The notes: generated from the letters alone by a model not told the origin. Counted from the stretch's first letter, positions 19,176 through 29,657 are shown. The stretch is DNA of 64,000 nucleotides from Streptococcus timonensis (GCF_900095845.1 NZ_FMIX01000004.1:627501-691500); one strand, 5' to 3'. Translations and numbers: made by a program.

Positions 19176-20318
19176 ATGTCCCGTCTCTTAGTTAAAATTT
19201 TTAACCATCACACCATTGAGAAAAATGTCTATCCATCCTTCCTAACTGAAAGTGATGCGATTCTTTTTTTATCCTTAAGTAAAATCAAGGATGAAGAGAA
19301 AATATCCTTAAAACATTTTTTGATAGAGCAGGTACCTCACATTAAACAAGTGACTTTTCGTCAAATAAGCCTTGAAAAATTTTCTGAAGAATTGAATCCT
19401 GTCTTAACAAATTATAAAGAGGTTGCCTTAGATGTTTTCGGTAACGATTCTTTACTTGCTATCAAGCTATATGAGTACGGAATGGAAAGAAAACTTTATA
19501 TTCATGCCACAGATATTGAGGGAGAGAAACAATATGCCTGGGATGCTGGGAGATTAGTCGAAAGTAATTTAAACATTCCTTCTTTATCGATCCAGCAATT
19601 GATAGAATTGCGTGGTGGTAAACTCATTAAATCGAAACAACATAGGTGTAGTCAGAAACAAATTGCTGCCATCAAAAAACTAGCAAACTATGCGATTTCA
19701 AACCCAGAACAATGGTATCAAGTTACTCAATTCTTCGCTTTAGCAAAAACTGGAGATTTTCACGCTGAAACAGGTAAGATTTTGATGAATAACGGGAAAC
19801 GATATCCCTATCCAGCGGCTTTGATTTCCCTATTGACCGAAGCGGGAATGCTACACATTGATGAGGATAAGACAGATAAAGTCATTTATACTTTTCCAAG
19901 TTCAGAAGCTCAATTAACTTGCCGAACAAAGGGGCATATTTTAGAATTATATCTATACCTTTTAGCAAAAGAATCAAATTTTTTTGACGAATGTATGATA
20001 GGTGCTGAAATAGACTGGAATGGTATTTTTCCTGAGATAGATAACGTACAAAATGAGATTGATGTCGTACTTCGTAAAGGAAGATCCATTATTTTTATAT
20101 CTTGTAAAATGACAGACCTATCAGTTGAAGCCATCAATGAACTGGAGGTTTATGCCAACCATTTTGCAGGAGAATCTTGTCTGAAATTAATCGTGTGTTC
20201 GGGAAAAATCAATCCTGTCTATGCGAATCGTTGTCATGAGTATGGCGTCTTAGTTATAAAGAATAACCAGATTTCAAATCTCATTCCAATGCTAGAAAAG
20301 AGATTAAAAAGAAATTGA
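19176..20318 (+). CDS. Card1/Can2-like CARF-nuclease (DUF1887 family), CRISPR-orphan
   Basis: 380 residues, with CAGGAGG before the ATG. The N-terminal ~140 residues have the Rossmann-like pattern of a CARF sensor domain; where DUF1887 proteins have a T-G-G-T ligand loop, this one has ALDVFGNDSLLAIKLY (85-99). A helical linker (about 155-245) leads to a C-terminal PD-(D/E)xK nuclease core: E257 in GHILELYLY, D296 in NEIDVVL and K311 in IFISCK. Known family members (Card1, Can2) cut DNA and/or RNA when cyclic tetra-adenylate binds CARF. No cas genes or repeats occur in this window. The gene stands alone between terminators, inserted between tehB and coiA, which I recall as neighbours in S. pneumoniae. 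The ligand and role are unknown. Confidence 0.8.
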   Translation: MSRLLVKIFNHHTIEKNVYPSFLTESDAILFLSLSKIKDEEKISLKHFLIEQVPHIKQVTFRQISLEKFSEELNPVLTNYKEVALDVFGNDSLLAIKLYEYGMERKLYIHATDIEGEKQYAWDAGRLVESNLNIPSLSIQQLIELRGGKLIKSKQHRCSQKQIAAIKKLANYAISNPEQWYQVTQFFALAKTGDFHAETGKILMNNGKRYPYPAALISLLTEAGMLHIDEDKTDKVIYTFPSSEAQLTCRTKGHILELYLYLLAKESNFFDECMIGAEIDWNGIFPEIDNVQNEIDVVLRKGRSIIFISCKMTDLSVEAINELEVYANHFAGESCLKLIVCSGKINPVYANRCHEYGVLVIKNNQISNLIPMLEKRLKRN

Positions 20319-20359
20319 AGATAATAAGAAGTAAACCTAAAACTGTTTTATAGTTGCGT

Positions 20360-20387
20360 AAAGACTGGTCTTTTCAGTCTTTTTTAA
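20360..20387 (+). terminator. Rho-independent terminator after the CARF-nuclease gene
   Basis: AAAGACTG...CAGTCTTT stem followed by TTTTT. It isolates the CARF gene from coiA. Confidence 0.88.
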
Positions 20388-20392
20388 TTTTT

Positions 20393-20400
20393 TTCGAATA
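20393..20400 (+). promoter_or_regulatory. ComX (SigX) box-like element upstream of coiA
   Basis: TTCGAATA, seven of eight bases of the streptococcal cin-box TACGAATA, lies 20 bases before the coiA ATG with a T-rich stretch upstream. This is the expected position for the -10 element read by the competence sigma factor, and coiA is a known late competence gene. Confidence 0.78.
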
Positions 20401-20420
20401 GAAAAATATAGGAGGACTAA

Positions 20421-21377
20421 ATGTTTTTAGCAAGAGATGAAAGAGGGAATTTAGTGAATTCTTTAGAAGATGATTTAGTTAAACAAGATTACACTTGTCC
20501 AGCATGTGGATCCATGTTACAACTAAGAAGAGGACAGAGTAAGAGGGCACATTTTGCCCATCAATCTCTAAAGAACTGTCAGTTGTTTCATGAAAACGAA
20601 AGCCCTGAACATTTAGGAAACAAGCAGGCTCTTTTTTATTGGGCCAAAAAGGATGATGAGGTGTCTTTGGAATTTCCTATATCTCAATGTCAACAAATCG
20701 CAGACATTTTAGTAAGAGGAAACTTGGCTCTTGAAATTCAATGCAGTCCCATAAGACAAAGTATTTTGGCTGAAAGAAGTAGGGGCTACCGTAGTCATGG
20801 TTTTAAAGTACTTTGGCTATTAGGAGAAAAACTGTGGTTAAAAGAACGTTTGACGCAACTACAAAGAGGATTCCTTTACTTTAGTAATAATATGGGATTT
20901 TATGTATGGGAATTGGATCTGAAGAACGAATTACTGCGACTTAAATACTTGCTTCATCAAGACTTACGTGGGAAATTACATTATAAGACCAAAGAGTTCC
21001 CCTATGGGAAAGGTAATCTTTTAGAAATATTGCGTATCCCTTATCAGAAACAAAGACTACAGTGCTTTACTGTTGAGCAGGATAGATATATCTGTTCTTA
21101 CATTCGACAGCAACTCTACTATCAAAATTCTTACTGGATGAAAAAGCAATCACAAGCATATCTAGTTGGGAAAAATTTACTTAATCTAAACTTTCAAGAT
21201 TGGTACCCTCAAGTAAGTCCTATTGAAAATGGGAATTTTTATCAAGTTGACAAGGACATCAGTGATTATTATCTACATTTTAAATCTTACTATGAAAAAA
21301 ATCCTCAATTGAAACATCAAAAGCTTTTTCCGCCAGCCTTTTATCAACAGTATTTTCTGAAAAATGTGGTAAAATAG
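20421..21377 (+). CDS. coiA: Competence protein CoiA
   Basis: 318-residue late competence protein required for transformation, acting after DNA uptake, probably at the recombination step. An N-terminal zinc-like CPAC motif (YTCPACGSML) and HFAH follow the family pattern. A nuclease-like core appears as IADILVRGNLALEIQCS, i.e. D then E-x-Q rather than E-x-K. AGGAGG before the ATG; the ComX-box-like element is 20 bases upstream. pepF follows 18 bases later and is probably co-transcribed. Confidence 0.93.
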   Translation: MFLARDERGNLVNSLEDDLVKQDYTCPACGSMLQLRRGQSKRAHFAHQSLKNCQLFHENESPEHLGNKQALFYWAKKDDEVSLEFPISQCQQIADILVRGNLALEIQCSPIRQSILAERSRGYRSHGFKVLWLLGEKLWLKERLTQLQRGFLYFSNNMGFYVWELDLKNELLRLKYLLHQDLRGKLHYKTKEFPYGKGNLLEILRIPYQKQRLQCFTVEQDRYICSYIRQQLYYQNSYWMKKQSQAYLVGKNLLNLNFQDWYPQVSPIENGNFYQVDKDISDYYLHFKSYYEKNPQLKHQKLFPPAFYQQYFLKNVVK

Positions 21378-21395
21378 AAAGGATGGAGGAAATTT

Positions 21396-23198
21396 ATGGT
21401 ATTACAAAGAAATGAAATCAATGAAAAATATACTTGGGATCTATCTACTATCTTCTCAACTGACCAAGCTTGGGAAGAAGAGTTAGAACTTCTAAGCAAA
21501 GACACGAAAGAATCTTCTAAATTTGAGGGAAGACTTTTGGAAAGTGCTGCTAGCTTATTAGAGATTACAGAACTTTATTTGGATTTAAATCGTCGTCTTG
21601 AAAAACTATATGTCTATGCTCATATGAAAAATGACCAAGATACGCGTGAAGCCAAGTACCAAGAATACTACGCCAAGGCTATGACACTATATAGTCAATT
21701 AGATCAAGTCTTTTCTTTCTATGAGCCTGAGTTTATGAAGATTACTGAAGAACAGTATCATGCTTTCTTAGAGGCAGAGCCAAAGCTTCAGATATATAAA
21801 CACTTTTTTGATACATTATTGCAAAATAAGGATCATGTTCTTTCTCAACGTGAAGAAGAACTACTTGCTGGAGCTGGAGAAATTTTTGGTTCGGCTAGTG
21901 AGACTTTTGCAATCTTGGACAATGCTGATATTACCTTCCCTTATGTACTAGATGATGAAGGAAATGAAGTGCAACTATCACACGGGACCTACTCACGCTT
22001 AATGGAATCAAAAAATCGTGAGGTACGTCGTGGCGCTTATGAAGCTCTCTATTCAACTTATAAGCAGTTCCAACATACATATGCTAAAACACTTCAAACA
22101 AACGTAAAAGTACAAAACTATCGTGCTAAAGTGCGCAATTACCAAAGTGCACGTCAGGCAGCTCTTGCAGCTAACTTTGTCCCTGAAAGTGTATATGATA
22201 ATCTGGTGTCAGCTGTTCGTAAGCATTTGCCACTTTTACAGCGTTATCTTGACCTTCGTTCAAAAATCTTGGGTATACCAGATCTCAAAATGTACGATGT
22301 TTACACACCACTTTCATCAGTTGAATATAGTTTTACTTATCCAGAAGCCTTGAAGAAAGCCGAAGAAGCTTTAGCTGTTCTTGGTGATGATTATTTGACC
22401 CGTGTTAAACGTGCCTTTAGCGAACGTTGGATTGATGTTTATGAAAACCAAGGCAAGCGTTCAGGTGCATACTCTGGTGGTTCCTACGATACTAATGCCT
22501 TTATGCTTCTTAACTGGCAGGATAACTTAGACAATCTCTTTACCCTTGTACATGAGACTGGTCACAGTATGCATTCAAGCTATACTCGTGAAACCCAGCC
22601 ATACGTCTACGGAGACTATTCAATTTTCTTAGCAGAAATTGCTTCAACAACTAATGAGAATATCCTAACGGAAAAACTGTTAGAGGAAGTTGAAGATGAT
22701 GCAACTCGATTTGCAATTCTCAATAACTTCTTGGACGGCTTCCGAGGAACGGTCTTCCGTCAAACCCAATTTGCTGAATTTGAGCACGCCATTCACCAAG
22801 CTGACCAAAATGGAGAAGTCTTGACTAGTGAGTTCTTAAATGAACTTTATGCTGACTTGAATGAAACATATTATGGTTTGAAAAAAGAAGACAACCCTGA
22901 AATTCAATATGAATGGGCTCGTATTCCTCATTTCTACTATAACTATTATGTTTATCAATATTCAACAGGTTTTGCTGCTGCTTCAGCCCTAGCTGAAAAG
23001 ATTGTTCATGGTAGTCAAGAAGATCGTGACCGCTATATTGATTACCTCAAGGCTGGTAAGTCTGATTATCCACTCAATGTTATGAGAAAAGCTGGCGTTG
23101 ATATGGAGAAAGAAGACTACCTCAATGATGCTTTTGCAGTCTTTGAACGTCGCTTAAATGAGTTTGAAGCACTTGTAGAAAAATTAGGATTGGCATAA
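21396..23198 (+). CDS. pepF: Oligoendopeptidase F (M3B metallopeptidase)
   Basis: 600-residue cytosolic zinc endopeptidase cleaving short oligopeptides. The HExxH zinc motif is intact in [12 protein letters not shown], and the downstream glutamate lies in [13 protein letters not shown]. The N-terminal ~180 residues form the helical lobe typical of the family. It follows coiA closely and precedes the methyltransferase gene by five bases, the same order I recall in S. pneumoniae. Confidence 0.96.
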   Translation: MVLQRNEINEKYTWDLSTIFSTDQAWEEELELLSKDTKESSKFEGRLLESAASLLEITELYLDLNRRLEKLYVYAHMKNDQDTREAKYQEYYAKAMTLYSQLDQVFSFYEPEFMKITEEQYHAFLEAEPKLQIYKHFFDTLLQNKDHVLSQREEELLAGAGEIFGSASETFAILDNADITFPYVLDDEGNEVQLSHGTYSRLMESKNREVRRGAYEALYSTYKQFQHTYAKTLQTNVKVQNYRAKVRNYQSARQAALAANFVPESVYDNLVSAVRKHLPLLQRYLDLRSKILGIPDLKMYDVYTPLSSVEYSFTYPEALKKAEEALAVLGDDYLTRVKRAFSERWIDVYENQGKRSGAYSGGSYDTNAFMLLNWQDNLDNLFTLVHETGHSMHSSYTRETQPYVYGDYSIFLAEIASTTNENILTEKLLEEVEDDATRFAILNNFLDGFRGTVFRQTQFAEFEHAIHQADQNGEVLTSEFLNELYADLNETYYGLKKEDNPEIQYEWARIPHFYYNYYVYQYSTGFAAASALAEKIVHGSQEDRDRYIDYLKAGKSDYPLNVMRKAGVDMEKEDYLNDAFAVFERRLNEFEALVEKLGLA

Positions 23199-23203
23199 GA
23201 TCC

Positions 23204-23917
23204 ATGGTAGAATCTTACAGTAAAAATGCCAATCACAACATGCGTAGACCTGTTGTCAAACAAGAAATCGTTGATTTTATGAGAAATCGTCAAATGCAGG
23301 TGACGGGGCCACTGAAAGAACTTGAGGACTTTGCTCGCAAAGAAAATATTCCAATTATTCCTCATGAAACGGTTGCTTATTTTCGTTTTTTGATGGAGAC
23401 TATGCAACCTAAGAATATCTTGGAAATTGGGACTGCTATCGGTTTTTCTGCTCTCTTGATGGCTCAACACTCGCCAGAGTCTAAGATTACCACGATTGAT
23501 CGTAATCCTGAAATGATTGGCTTTGCCAAGGCCAATTTTGCCAAGTTTGATAATCGCCAGCAAATCACATTGCTTGAAGGTGACGCAGTAGATGTTTTAT
23601 CCACTCTTACAGAATCTTATGATTTTGTTTTTATGGATTCTGCAAAATCTAAATACATCGTATTTTTGCCAGAAATCCTGAAACATCTTGAGGTTGGTGG
23701 AGTAGTTGTCTTGGATGATATTTTCCAAGGTGGAGATATTGCTAAGGATATTATGGAAGTCCGACGCGGGCAACGAACCATTTATCGTGGTTTGCAAAGA
23801 CTATTTGACGCAACTCTAAACAATCCGGGATTAACAGCTAGTCTAGTTCCTCTTGGAGATGGAATCTTGATGCTAAGTAAGAATCAAGCAGAAATAGAAC
23901 TGCCTGATGTTGATTAA
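23204..23917 (+). CDS. O-methyltransferase family 3 (caffeoyl-CoA/catechol type)
   Basis: 237-residue SAM-dependent methyltransferase of the CmoA/COMT-like type. It has motif I NILEIGTAIGFSALLM, the acidic TTIDRNPEMIGFAK, FVFMDSAKSKY and the metal-site VVLDDIFQGG. The B. subtilis relative TrmR modifies tRNA wobble uridine (mcmo5U), which is a plausible role here but not shown. ATG at 23204 follows the pepF stop directly; the whole coiA-pepF-MTase set is likely one transcript. Confidence 0.86.
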   Translation: MVESYSKNANHNMRRPVVKQEIVDFMRNRQMQVTGPLKELEDFARKENIPIIPHETVAYFRFLMETMQPKNILEIGTAIGFSALLMAQHSPESKITTIDRNPEMIGFAKANFAKFDNRQQITLLEGDAVDVLSTLTESYDFVFMDSAKSKYIVFLPEILKHLEVGGVVVLDDIFQGGDIAKDIMEVRRGQRTIYRGLQRLFDATLNNPGLTASLVPLGDGILMLSKNQAEIELPDVD

Positions 23918-23990
23918 TTTCAGATATTTTTAAGACAATTTAGTAAAATAGATAAGGTAAACATTTATCTAGTGATAAAAAGGAGTAAAC

Positions 23991-24935
23991 ATGAAGAAAA
24001 AATTATTGGCTGGTGCCATTACATTATTGTCAGTAGCTACTTTAGCTGCATGTTCAACTAGTTCTCAAGGAGCTGACTTAATCAGTATGAAAGGTGATGT
24101 AATCACTGAACATCAATTCTTTGAAGAAGTTAAGAATAATCCAACTGCTCAACAAGTCTTGCTTAACATGACGATTCAAAAGGTTTTTGAAAAACAATAT
24201 GGTTCAGAAGTTAGTGATAAAGACGTTGATGATGCAGTAGCTGAAGAACAAAAAAAATATGGAGACAGTTACCAAACTGTTCTTGCTCGTGCAGGTATGA
24301 CTGCTGAAAGCCGTAAACAACAAATTCGTACAAGTAAGTTGGTAGAATATGCTGTTAAAAAAGCTGCAGAAGCTGAATTGACGGATGAGAACTACAAAAA
24401 AGCATACGAAGAGTACACACCAGAAGTAACTGCGCAAATTATTAAACTTGATAGCGAAGATAAGGCTAAAGAAGTTCTTGCTAAAGCTAAAGAATCTGGA
24501 GCTGACTTCGCACAATTGGCTAAGGATAATTCAACTGACGAAAAGACAAAAGCAAATGGTGGAGAAATCACATTTGACTCTGCGTCTACAGAATTGCCAG
24601 CAGCTGTTAAGAAAGCTGCTTTTGCACTAGATGTTGATGGAGTATCAGATGTTATTACTGCTCCAGGAACCCAAGCATACACAAGCAATTTCTATATTGT
24701 TAAATTAACGAAGAAATCTGAAAAATCAGCTAACTGGGAAGACTACAAAGAAAAACTTCAGTCAATTATCTTAACTCAAAAACAGAATGACGCTACCTTT
24801 GTTCAAGGAGTAATCGGAAAAGAACTCCAAGCAGCAAATATTAAAGTTAAAGATCAAACCTTCCAGACTATCTTTACACAATATATTCAAGGTGAATCTT
24901 CAAACGAAAATAACACAACTACAACATCTAACTAA
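23991..24935 (+). CDS. prsA: Foldase lipoprotein PrsA (peptidyl-prolyl isomerase)
   Basis: 314-residue lipoprotein that folds secreted proteins on the outer face of the membrane. The signal peptide ends in a lipobox LAAC with C21 lipidated. The parvulin domain covers about residues 145-240 (TAQIIKLDSEDKAKEVLAK, NGGEITFDSASTELP); several canonical catalytic residues of parvulins look altered, as known for streptococcal PrsA/PpmA proteins. The C-terminal ~15 residues are a low-complexity N/T/S tail. AAAGGAG before the ATG; strong terminator after. Confidence 0.93.
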   Translation: MKKKLLAGAITLLSVATLAACSTSSQGADLISMKGDVITEHQFFEEVKNNPTAQQVLLNMTIQKVFEKQYGSEVSDKDVDDAVAEEQKKYGDSYQTVLARAGMTAESRKQQIRTSKLVEYAVKKAAEAELTDENYKKAYEEYTPEVTAQIIKLDSEDKAKEVLAKAKESGADFAQLAKDNSTDEKTKANGGEITFDSASTELPAAVKKAAFALDVDGVSDVITAPGTQAYTSNFYIVKLTKKSEKSANWEDYKEKLQSIILTQKQNDATFVQGVIGKELQAANIKVKDQTFQTIFTQYIQGESSNENNTTTTSN

Positions 24936-24946
24936 TATTAGATATA

Positions 24947-24978
24947 ACTACCTTTCGTTTTCGAAAGGTAGTTTTTTG
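24947..24978 (+). terminator. Rho-independent terminator after prsA
   Basis: AACTACCTTTCG and CGAAAGGTAGTT form a 12-bp stem with a TTTT loop region and T6 tail. Confidence 0.93.
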
Positions 24979-25080
24979 CTGACGATATTGTTGACTACAA
25001 ACAGAAATAGAATATCTGATTTATTATATTTGGTTAAATAAATGCTTTAATGGGTGAGAGTTTTTTTCTAGTCTAAAAAA

Positions 25081-25089
25081 TGGTATAAT
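25081..25089 (+). promoter_or_regulatory. Extended -10 promoter of ftsW-ppc
   Basis: TGGTATAAT (TATAAT at 25084-25089) about 54 bases before the ftsW ATG. The region upstream is T-rich without a clear -35. Confidence 0.6.
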
Positions 25090-25142
25090 AGTTAGCAAAA
25101 CTATAAATAATAGAAATTGAATTTTCTGATAGATGGTGAAGT

Positions 25143-26354
25143 ATGAAAATTAGTAAACGGCACCTGTTGAATTATTCCATCTTAGTCCCTTATTTACTTT
25201 TATCTGTATTGGGATTAATAGTAGTCTATTCAACAACTAGTGCATCTTTAATCCAAGAAGGGAAGAGTGCCTTTCAATTAGTTCGAAATCAAGGTTTATT
25301 TTGGATTGTTAGTTTATTCTTAATTGCCTTAATTTATAAACTAAAATTAGGATTCTTAAAGAATGAACGCTTGCTCTTTATTGTTATGTTTGTTGAGCTA
25401 GTCTTATTGGCCTTAGCTCGTTTAGTTGGGATTCCCATCAATGGAGCTTATGGTTGGATTAAGGTTGGACCGGTTACGATTCAGCCTGCTGAGTACCTAA
25501 AGATTATTATTATTTGGTATCTTGCTCAACGTTTTTCTAAACAACAAGAAGAAATTGGCGTATATGATTTCCAAGTTTTGACACAAAATCAGTGGTTTCC
25601 GAGAGCTTTTAACGATTGGCGTTTTGTTCTTTTAGTAATGATTGGTAGTTTGGCTATTTTCCCAGACCTGGGAAATGCAACCATTTTACTATTGGTATCT
25701 ATACTAATGTATACAATTAGTGGTATTGCCCATCGCTGGTTTGGAACTATCATAGGTTTGCTAATAGGAGCGTCTACCCTATCATTGACGGCTATTAAGT
25801 TTATTGGTGTTGAGAAATTTTCTAAAATCCCTGTATTTGGTTATGTAGCAAAACGTTTTAGCGCCTTTTTCAATCCCTTTGATGATGTCGCTGGAGCTGG
25901 GCACCAATTAGCCAATTCCTATTATGCCATGGTTAATGGTGGATGGTTTGGTTTAGGTTTAGGAAATTCCATTGAAAAACGAGGGTATCTACCAGAAGCC
26001 CATACGGATTTCGTCTTTTCGATTGTTATCGAAGAATTTGGATTTGTTGGAGCTAGTCTCATTTTAGCCCTTGTTTTCTTCTTGATTTTGCGTATTATTT
26101 TGGTTGGTATTAGGGCCAAGGATCCCTTTAATTCGATGATGGCAATCGGTATCGGTGGAATGATTTTAGTCCAGGTATTTGTTAATATTGGTGGTATTTC
26201 AGGTTTGATACCATCTACTGGAGTTACCTTCCCCTTCCTATCTCAAGGGGGAAATAGTCTCTTAGTTCTTTCTGTGGCAATTGCTTTTGTACTGAATATT
26301 GATGCCAGTGAGAAACGTGCGGGGCTTTATAGCGAATTAGAAACACAATTCTAA
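25143..26354 (+). CDS. ftsW: SEDS peptidoglycan glycosyltransferase FtsW
   Basis: 403-residue polytopic membrane protein (about ten helices) of the SEDS family, which polymerises lipid II with a partner class B PBP at the septum. Visible family motifs are NGAYGWIKVGPVTIQPAEYLK, the GHQLANSYYAMVNGGWFG loop and STGVTFPFLSQGGNS near the C-terminus. RodA is the close alternative; the position directly before ppc and the size are those of pneumococcal FtsW. The gap to ppc is 28 bases, so the pair likely forms an operon. Confidence 0.9.
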   Translation: MKISKRHLLNYSILVPYLLLSVLGLIVVYSTTSASLIQEGKSAFQLVRNQGLFWIVSLFLIALIYKLKLGFLKNERLLFIVMFVELVLLALARLVGIPINGAYGWIKVGPVTIQPAEYLKIIIIWYLAQRFSKQQEEIGVYDFQVLTQNQWFPRAFNDWRFVLLVMIGSLAIFPDLGNATILLLVSILMYTISGIAHRWFGTIIGLLIGASTLSLTAIKFIGVEKFSKIPVFGYVAKRFSAFFNPFDDVAGAGHQLANSYYAMVNGGWFGLGLGNSIEKRGYLPEAHTDFVFSIVIEEFGFVGASLILALVFFLILRIILVGIRAKDPFNSMMAIGIGGMILVQVFVNIGGISGLIPSTGVTFPFLSQGGNSLLVLSVAIAFVLNIDASEKRAGLYSELETQF

Positions 26355-26382
26355 GATAACATAGGTAAGAAGGAGAAAATAA

Positions 26383-29208
26383 ATGTCTCTTCAAAAATTA
26401 GAAAATTTTAGTAATAAAACTGTTGTTCAAGAGGAAGTGCAAATTTTAACGGATTTACTTGAAGAAATCACAAAAAATATGCTTGCACCTGAGACTTTTG
26501 ATAAAATTATGCAGTTGAAAGAATTATCAACGTCTGAGGATTATCAGGGTCTCGACAAGATTGTAACCACTCTTTCAAATGAGGAGATGGTCTATATTTC
26601 TCGTTATTTTTCAATTTTACCTCTACTGATTAATATCTCAGAAGATGTTGACTTGGCTTACGAAATTAACCATTTAAATAATGTTGATCAAGATTATCTA
26701 GGTAAACTTTCTACAACCATTAAAATGGTCGCTGAAAAAGAAAATGCTACAGAGATTCTTGAGCAATTAAATGTTGTGCCAGTTCTAACTGCTCATCCAA
26801 CTCAGGTACAACGTAAGAGTATGTTGGACTTAACAAATCATATCCATACACTATTACGTAAATACCGTGATGTAAGAATGGGCTTAATCAACAAGGACAA
26901 ATGGCATAACGATCTTCGTCGTTACATTGAAATCATCATGCAAACTGACATGATACGTGAGAAGAAACTAAAGGTAACTAATGAGATTACCAATGTAATG
27001 GAGTATTACAATAGCTCCTTCTTACAAGCTGTTCCTAATCTAATGTTAGAGTATAAACGTCTTGCAAAAGAGCAAGGAATTGATTTGAAACAGGCCAAGC
27101 CCATTACTATGGGTATGTGGATTGGTGGAGACCGAGATGGGAATCCATTTGTAACAGCTGAGACTCTTAAGCGATCAGCTACAATTCAAAGTGAAGTAAT
27201 CCTAAACTACTATATTAGTAAAATTTCTACTCTCTATTTGAATTTCTCGCTATCAACTAATTTATCTAAAACGAGCAAAGCTGTTGAAGAGATGGCGGAA
27301 CAATCAGGTGATACATCAGTCTTTCGTGAAAAAGAACCTTATCGTAGAGCCTTCCATTTGATTCAATCAAAATTAATTCAAACTTTATTGAATTTAAAAG
27401 AGTGGGCACTTGTCGGTTCATCAATTGATGAACGCCACTCTATTGAGACTTTTCTTAGAGCGAATAGTCACCAACAGGGTGTGATCTCTGATTATATTGG
27501 AAATCGAATTACCGGAGCTATTCAGGAATTGGCTGAAGATCGTCCTCCTTATTACAATACGGTTGAAGAATTTAAAAATGATCTATATATCATTCATGAT
27601 TCCTTGATTGAGAATAAGGCAGAAGCCTTAATTACGGGTGAATTTGCAGAGCTTTTAGAAGCAGTAGAAGTCTTTGGTTTCTACTTGGCTTCTATCGATA
27701 TGCGTCAAGATTCCAGTGTTCATGAAGCCTGTGTAGCTGAATTGCTTGCATCCGCTGGTATCAATGACCACTATAGCGACTTATCTGAAGATGAGAAATG
27801 TGACTTGCTCTTACATGAGCTGCTAGAGGATCCTCGCATTTTGTCTGCAACTCATGCGCAAAAATCAGAACTGCTTGAAAAAGAATTGGCTATCTTCCAA
27901 ACTGCTCGTGAATTAAAAGACCGCTTAGGGGAAGATGTCATTCGTCAAACCATTATCTCTCACGCAACTAGTGTGTCTGATATGTTAGAACTTGCTATTA
28001 TGCTCAAAGAAGTTGGCCTTGTGGATGCAGAAAAAGCGCGTGTTCAAATTGTTCCTCTGTTTGAGACTATTGAAGACTTGGACCATTCTGAAGAAACCAT
28101 GAGAAAATACTTCTCACTCCCATTAGCTAAAAAATGGATTGCTTCAAAAAATAATTATCAGGAAATCATGCTTGGCTACTCTGACAGTAACAAAGATGGT
28201 GGTTACCTATCTTCATGTTGGACCCTTTATAAGGCTCAACAACAACTAACAGCTATCGGTGATGAATTTGGTGTTAAAGTAACCTTCTTCCATGGACGTG
28301 GTGGGACTGTTGGCCGTGGTGGTGGACCAACATACGATGCCATTGCTTCTCAACCGCTCAAGTCAATTAAAGACCGTATCCGCCTTACTGAGCAAGGTGA
28401 AGTCATTGGCAATAAATACGGTAATAAAGACGCAGCCTACTATAACTTAGAAATGTTAGTATCAGCAGCCATCAACCGGATGATTACACAGAAGAAGAGT
28501 GACACCAATACTTCAAATCGTTATGAGGCCATTATGGACCAGGTAGTTAACCGTTCTTATGATATTTACCGTGACTTGGTATTTGGAAACGAACATTTCT
28601 ATGACTACTTCTTTGAGTCAAGTCCAATCAAGAATATTTCAAGCTTTAATATTGGCTCTCGTCCAGCTGCTCGTAAAACCATCACTGAAATTGGTGGATT
28701 GCGTGCTATTCCATGGGTATTTTCTTGGTCACAAAGTCGTGTTATGTTTCCAGGTTGGTATGGCGTAGGTTCTAGTTTTAAGGAATTTATTGACCAAGAT
28801 CCACAAAATATCGAATACCTTCGAGATATGTATCAAAACTGGCCATTCTTCCAGTCACTACTTTCTAACGTAGACATGGTCTTATCAAAATCAAATATGA
28901 ATATTGCATTTGAGTATGCTAAACTATGTGAAAGCGAAGAAGTACAAGCAATCTATTATACTATTTTGGACGAATGGCAATTAACCAAGAATGTGATTTT
29001 AGCAATTGAAGGGCATGATGAGCTCTTAGCAGAAAACCCATATTTGAAGGCCAGTCTAAACTATCGTATGCCTTACTTCAATATTTTAAACTATATTCAG
29101 CTAGAGCTAATCAAACGTCAACGTCATGGACAACTATCTTCACATGAAGAAAAATTAATCCATACGACTATTAACGGAATCGCTACAGGACTACGTAATT
29201 CAGGTTAA
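26383..29208 (+). CDS. ppc: Phosphoenolpyruvate carboxylase
   Basis: 941-residue cytoplasmic enzyme making oxaloacetate from PEP and bicarbonate, the anaplerotic route to aspartate in streptococci. Active-site motifs: VLTAHPTQ near residue 145, [26 protein letters not shown] and [16 protein letters not shown]. The conserved C-terminus ends with [17 protein letters not shown] precedes the ATG. It follows ftsW with no terminator between. Confidence 0.98.
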   Translation: MSLQKLENFSNKTVVQEEVQILTDLLEEITKNMLAPETFDKIMQLKELSTSEDYQGLDKIVTTLSNEEMVYISRYFSILPLLINISEDVDLAYEINHLNNVDQDYLGKLSTTIKMVAEKENATEILEQLNVVPVLTAHPTQVQRKSMLDLTNHIHTLLRKYRDVRMGLINKDKWHNDLRRYIEIIMQTDMIREKKLKVTNEITNVMEYYNSSFLQAVPNLMLEYKRLAKEQGIDLKQAKPITMGMWIGGDRDGNPFVTAETLKRSATIQSEVILNYYISKISTLYLNFSLSTNLSKTSKAVEEMAEQSGDTSVFREKEPYRRAFHLIQSKLIQTLLNLKEWALVGSSIDERHSIETFLRANSHQQGVISDYIGNRITGAIQELAEDRPPYYNTVEEFKNDLYIIHDSLIENKAEALITGEFAELLEAVEVFGFYLASIDMRQDSSVHEACVAELLASAGINDHYSDLSEDEKCDLLLHELLEDPRILSATHAQKSELLEKELAIFQTARELKDRLGEDVIRQTIISHATSVSDMLELAIMLKEVGLVDAEKARVQIVPLFETIEDLDHSEETMRKYFSLPLAKKWIASKNNYQEIMLGYSDSNKDGGYLSSCWTLYKAQQQLTAIGDEFGVKVTFFHGRGGTVGRGGGPTYDAIASQPLKSIKDRIRLTEQGEVIGNKYGNKDAAYYNLEMLVSAAINRMITQKKSDTNTSNRYEAIMDQVVNRSYDIYRDLVFGNEHFYDYFFESSPIKNISSFNIGSRPAARKTITEIGGLRAIPWVFSWSQSRVMFPGWYGVGSSFKEFIDQDPQNIEYLRDMYQNWPFFQSLLSNVDMVLSKSNMNIAFEYAKLCESEEVQAIYYTILDEWQLTKNVILAIEGHDELLAENPYLKASLNYRMPYFNILNYIQLELIKRQRHGQLSSHEEKLIHTTINGIATGLRNSG

Positions 29209-29276
29209 TTTTAAGATATTTTTTTATAAAATCCGTAAGAATTTTACATATTTAAAAAAATAATTCATAAAATCAC

Positions 29277-29304
29277 TTGACAAGCATTTTTAAAATGATA
29301 TAAT
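29277..29304 (+). promoter_or_regulatory. Strong promoter of the T-box / trpXYZ transcript
   Basis: TTGACA (29277-29282), 16 bases, then TATAAT (29299-29304) preceded by TGA, giving consensus -35 and extended -10 elements. It lies about 35 bases before the first T-box helix. Confidence 0.9.
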
Positions 29305-29338
29305 CGAATCATTCAGAAAGTAATCATTAAAATTTTTT

Positions 29339-29550
29339 AGAGAGTCTGTGGTTGGTGGAAACAGATAGATGGAGATGATGAAAATTGGGCTGAATGTTAT
29401 AAAGAATTTGAAATCATAAGAATTCGGTGCGCACACCTTACAGTGCAACTCGTGAAGCGAGATTGAGAGATAGGGAGGATTCCCTATAATTGAGGTGGCA
29501 CCGCGCATCGACGTCCTCACACAAGTTTTTTGTGTGAGGACTTTTTCTTT
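29339..29550 (+). ncRNA. T-box riboswitch, probably tryptophan-specific
   Basis: Stem I starts with AGAGAGTCTGTGG. The T-box sequence GAGGTGGCACCGCG is at 29492-29505. A strong terminator follows (GTCCTCACAC with GTGTGAGGAC, 29513-29541, then T5CT4). Uncharged tRNA pairing with the T-box bulge would favour the antiterminator. A TGG in the likely specifier region (29386-29388, AATTGGGCT) fits tRNA-Trp, as does the downstream transporter. Specifier choice is inferred, not folded. Confidence 0.9.
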
Positions 29551-29567
29551 TGTTTAGGAGGTATATG

Positions 29568-29609
29568 ATGGAATTTAAACGATGGCGACGCTTGGTAAAT
29601 TTATATTGA
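29568..29609 (+). CDS. Candidate 13-residue leader peptide between T-box and trpX
   Basis: TTAGGAGGTAT directly precedes ATGATG, and the second ATG opens MEFKRWRRLVNLY, then TGA. The ribosome-binding site is one of the best in the region, and the peptide contains one Trp codon. It sits immediately after the T-box terminator and 48 bases before trpX. It could be a real leader peptide, or a relic of a lost gene start. There is no second terminator hairpin between it and trpX. Confidence 0.45.
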   Translation: MEFKRWRRLVNLY

Positions 29610-29657
29610 AAGTGACATTAACATTACGAAGTTTAAGTGAAATAAGGAGAAATAAGT

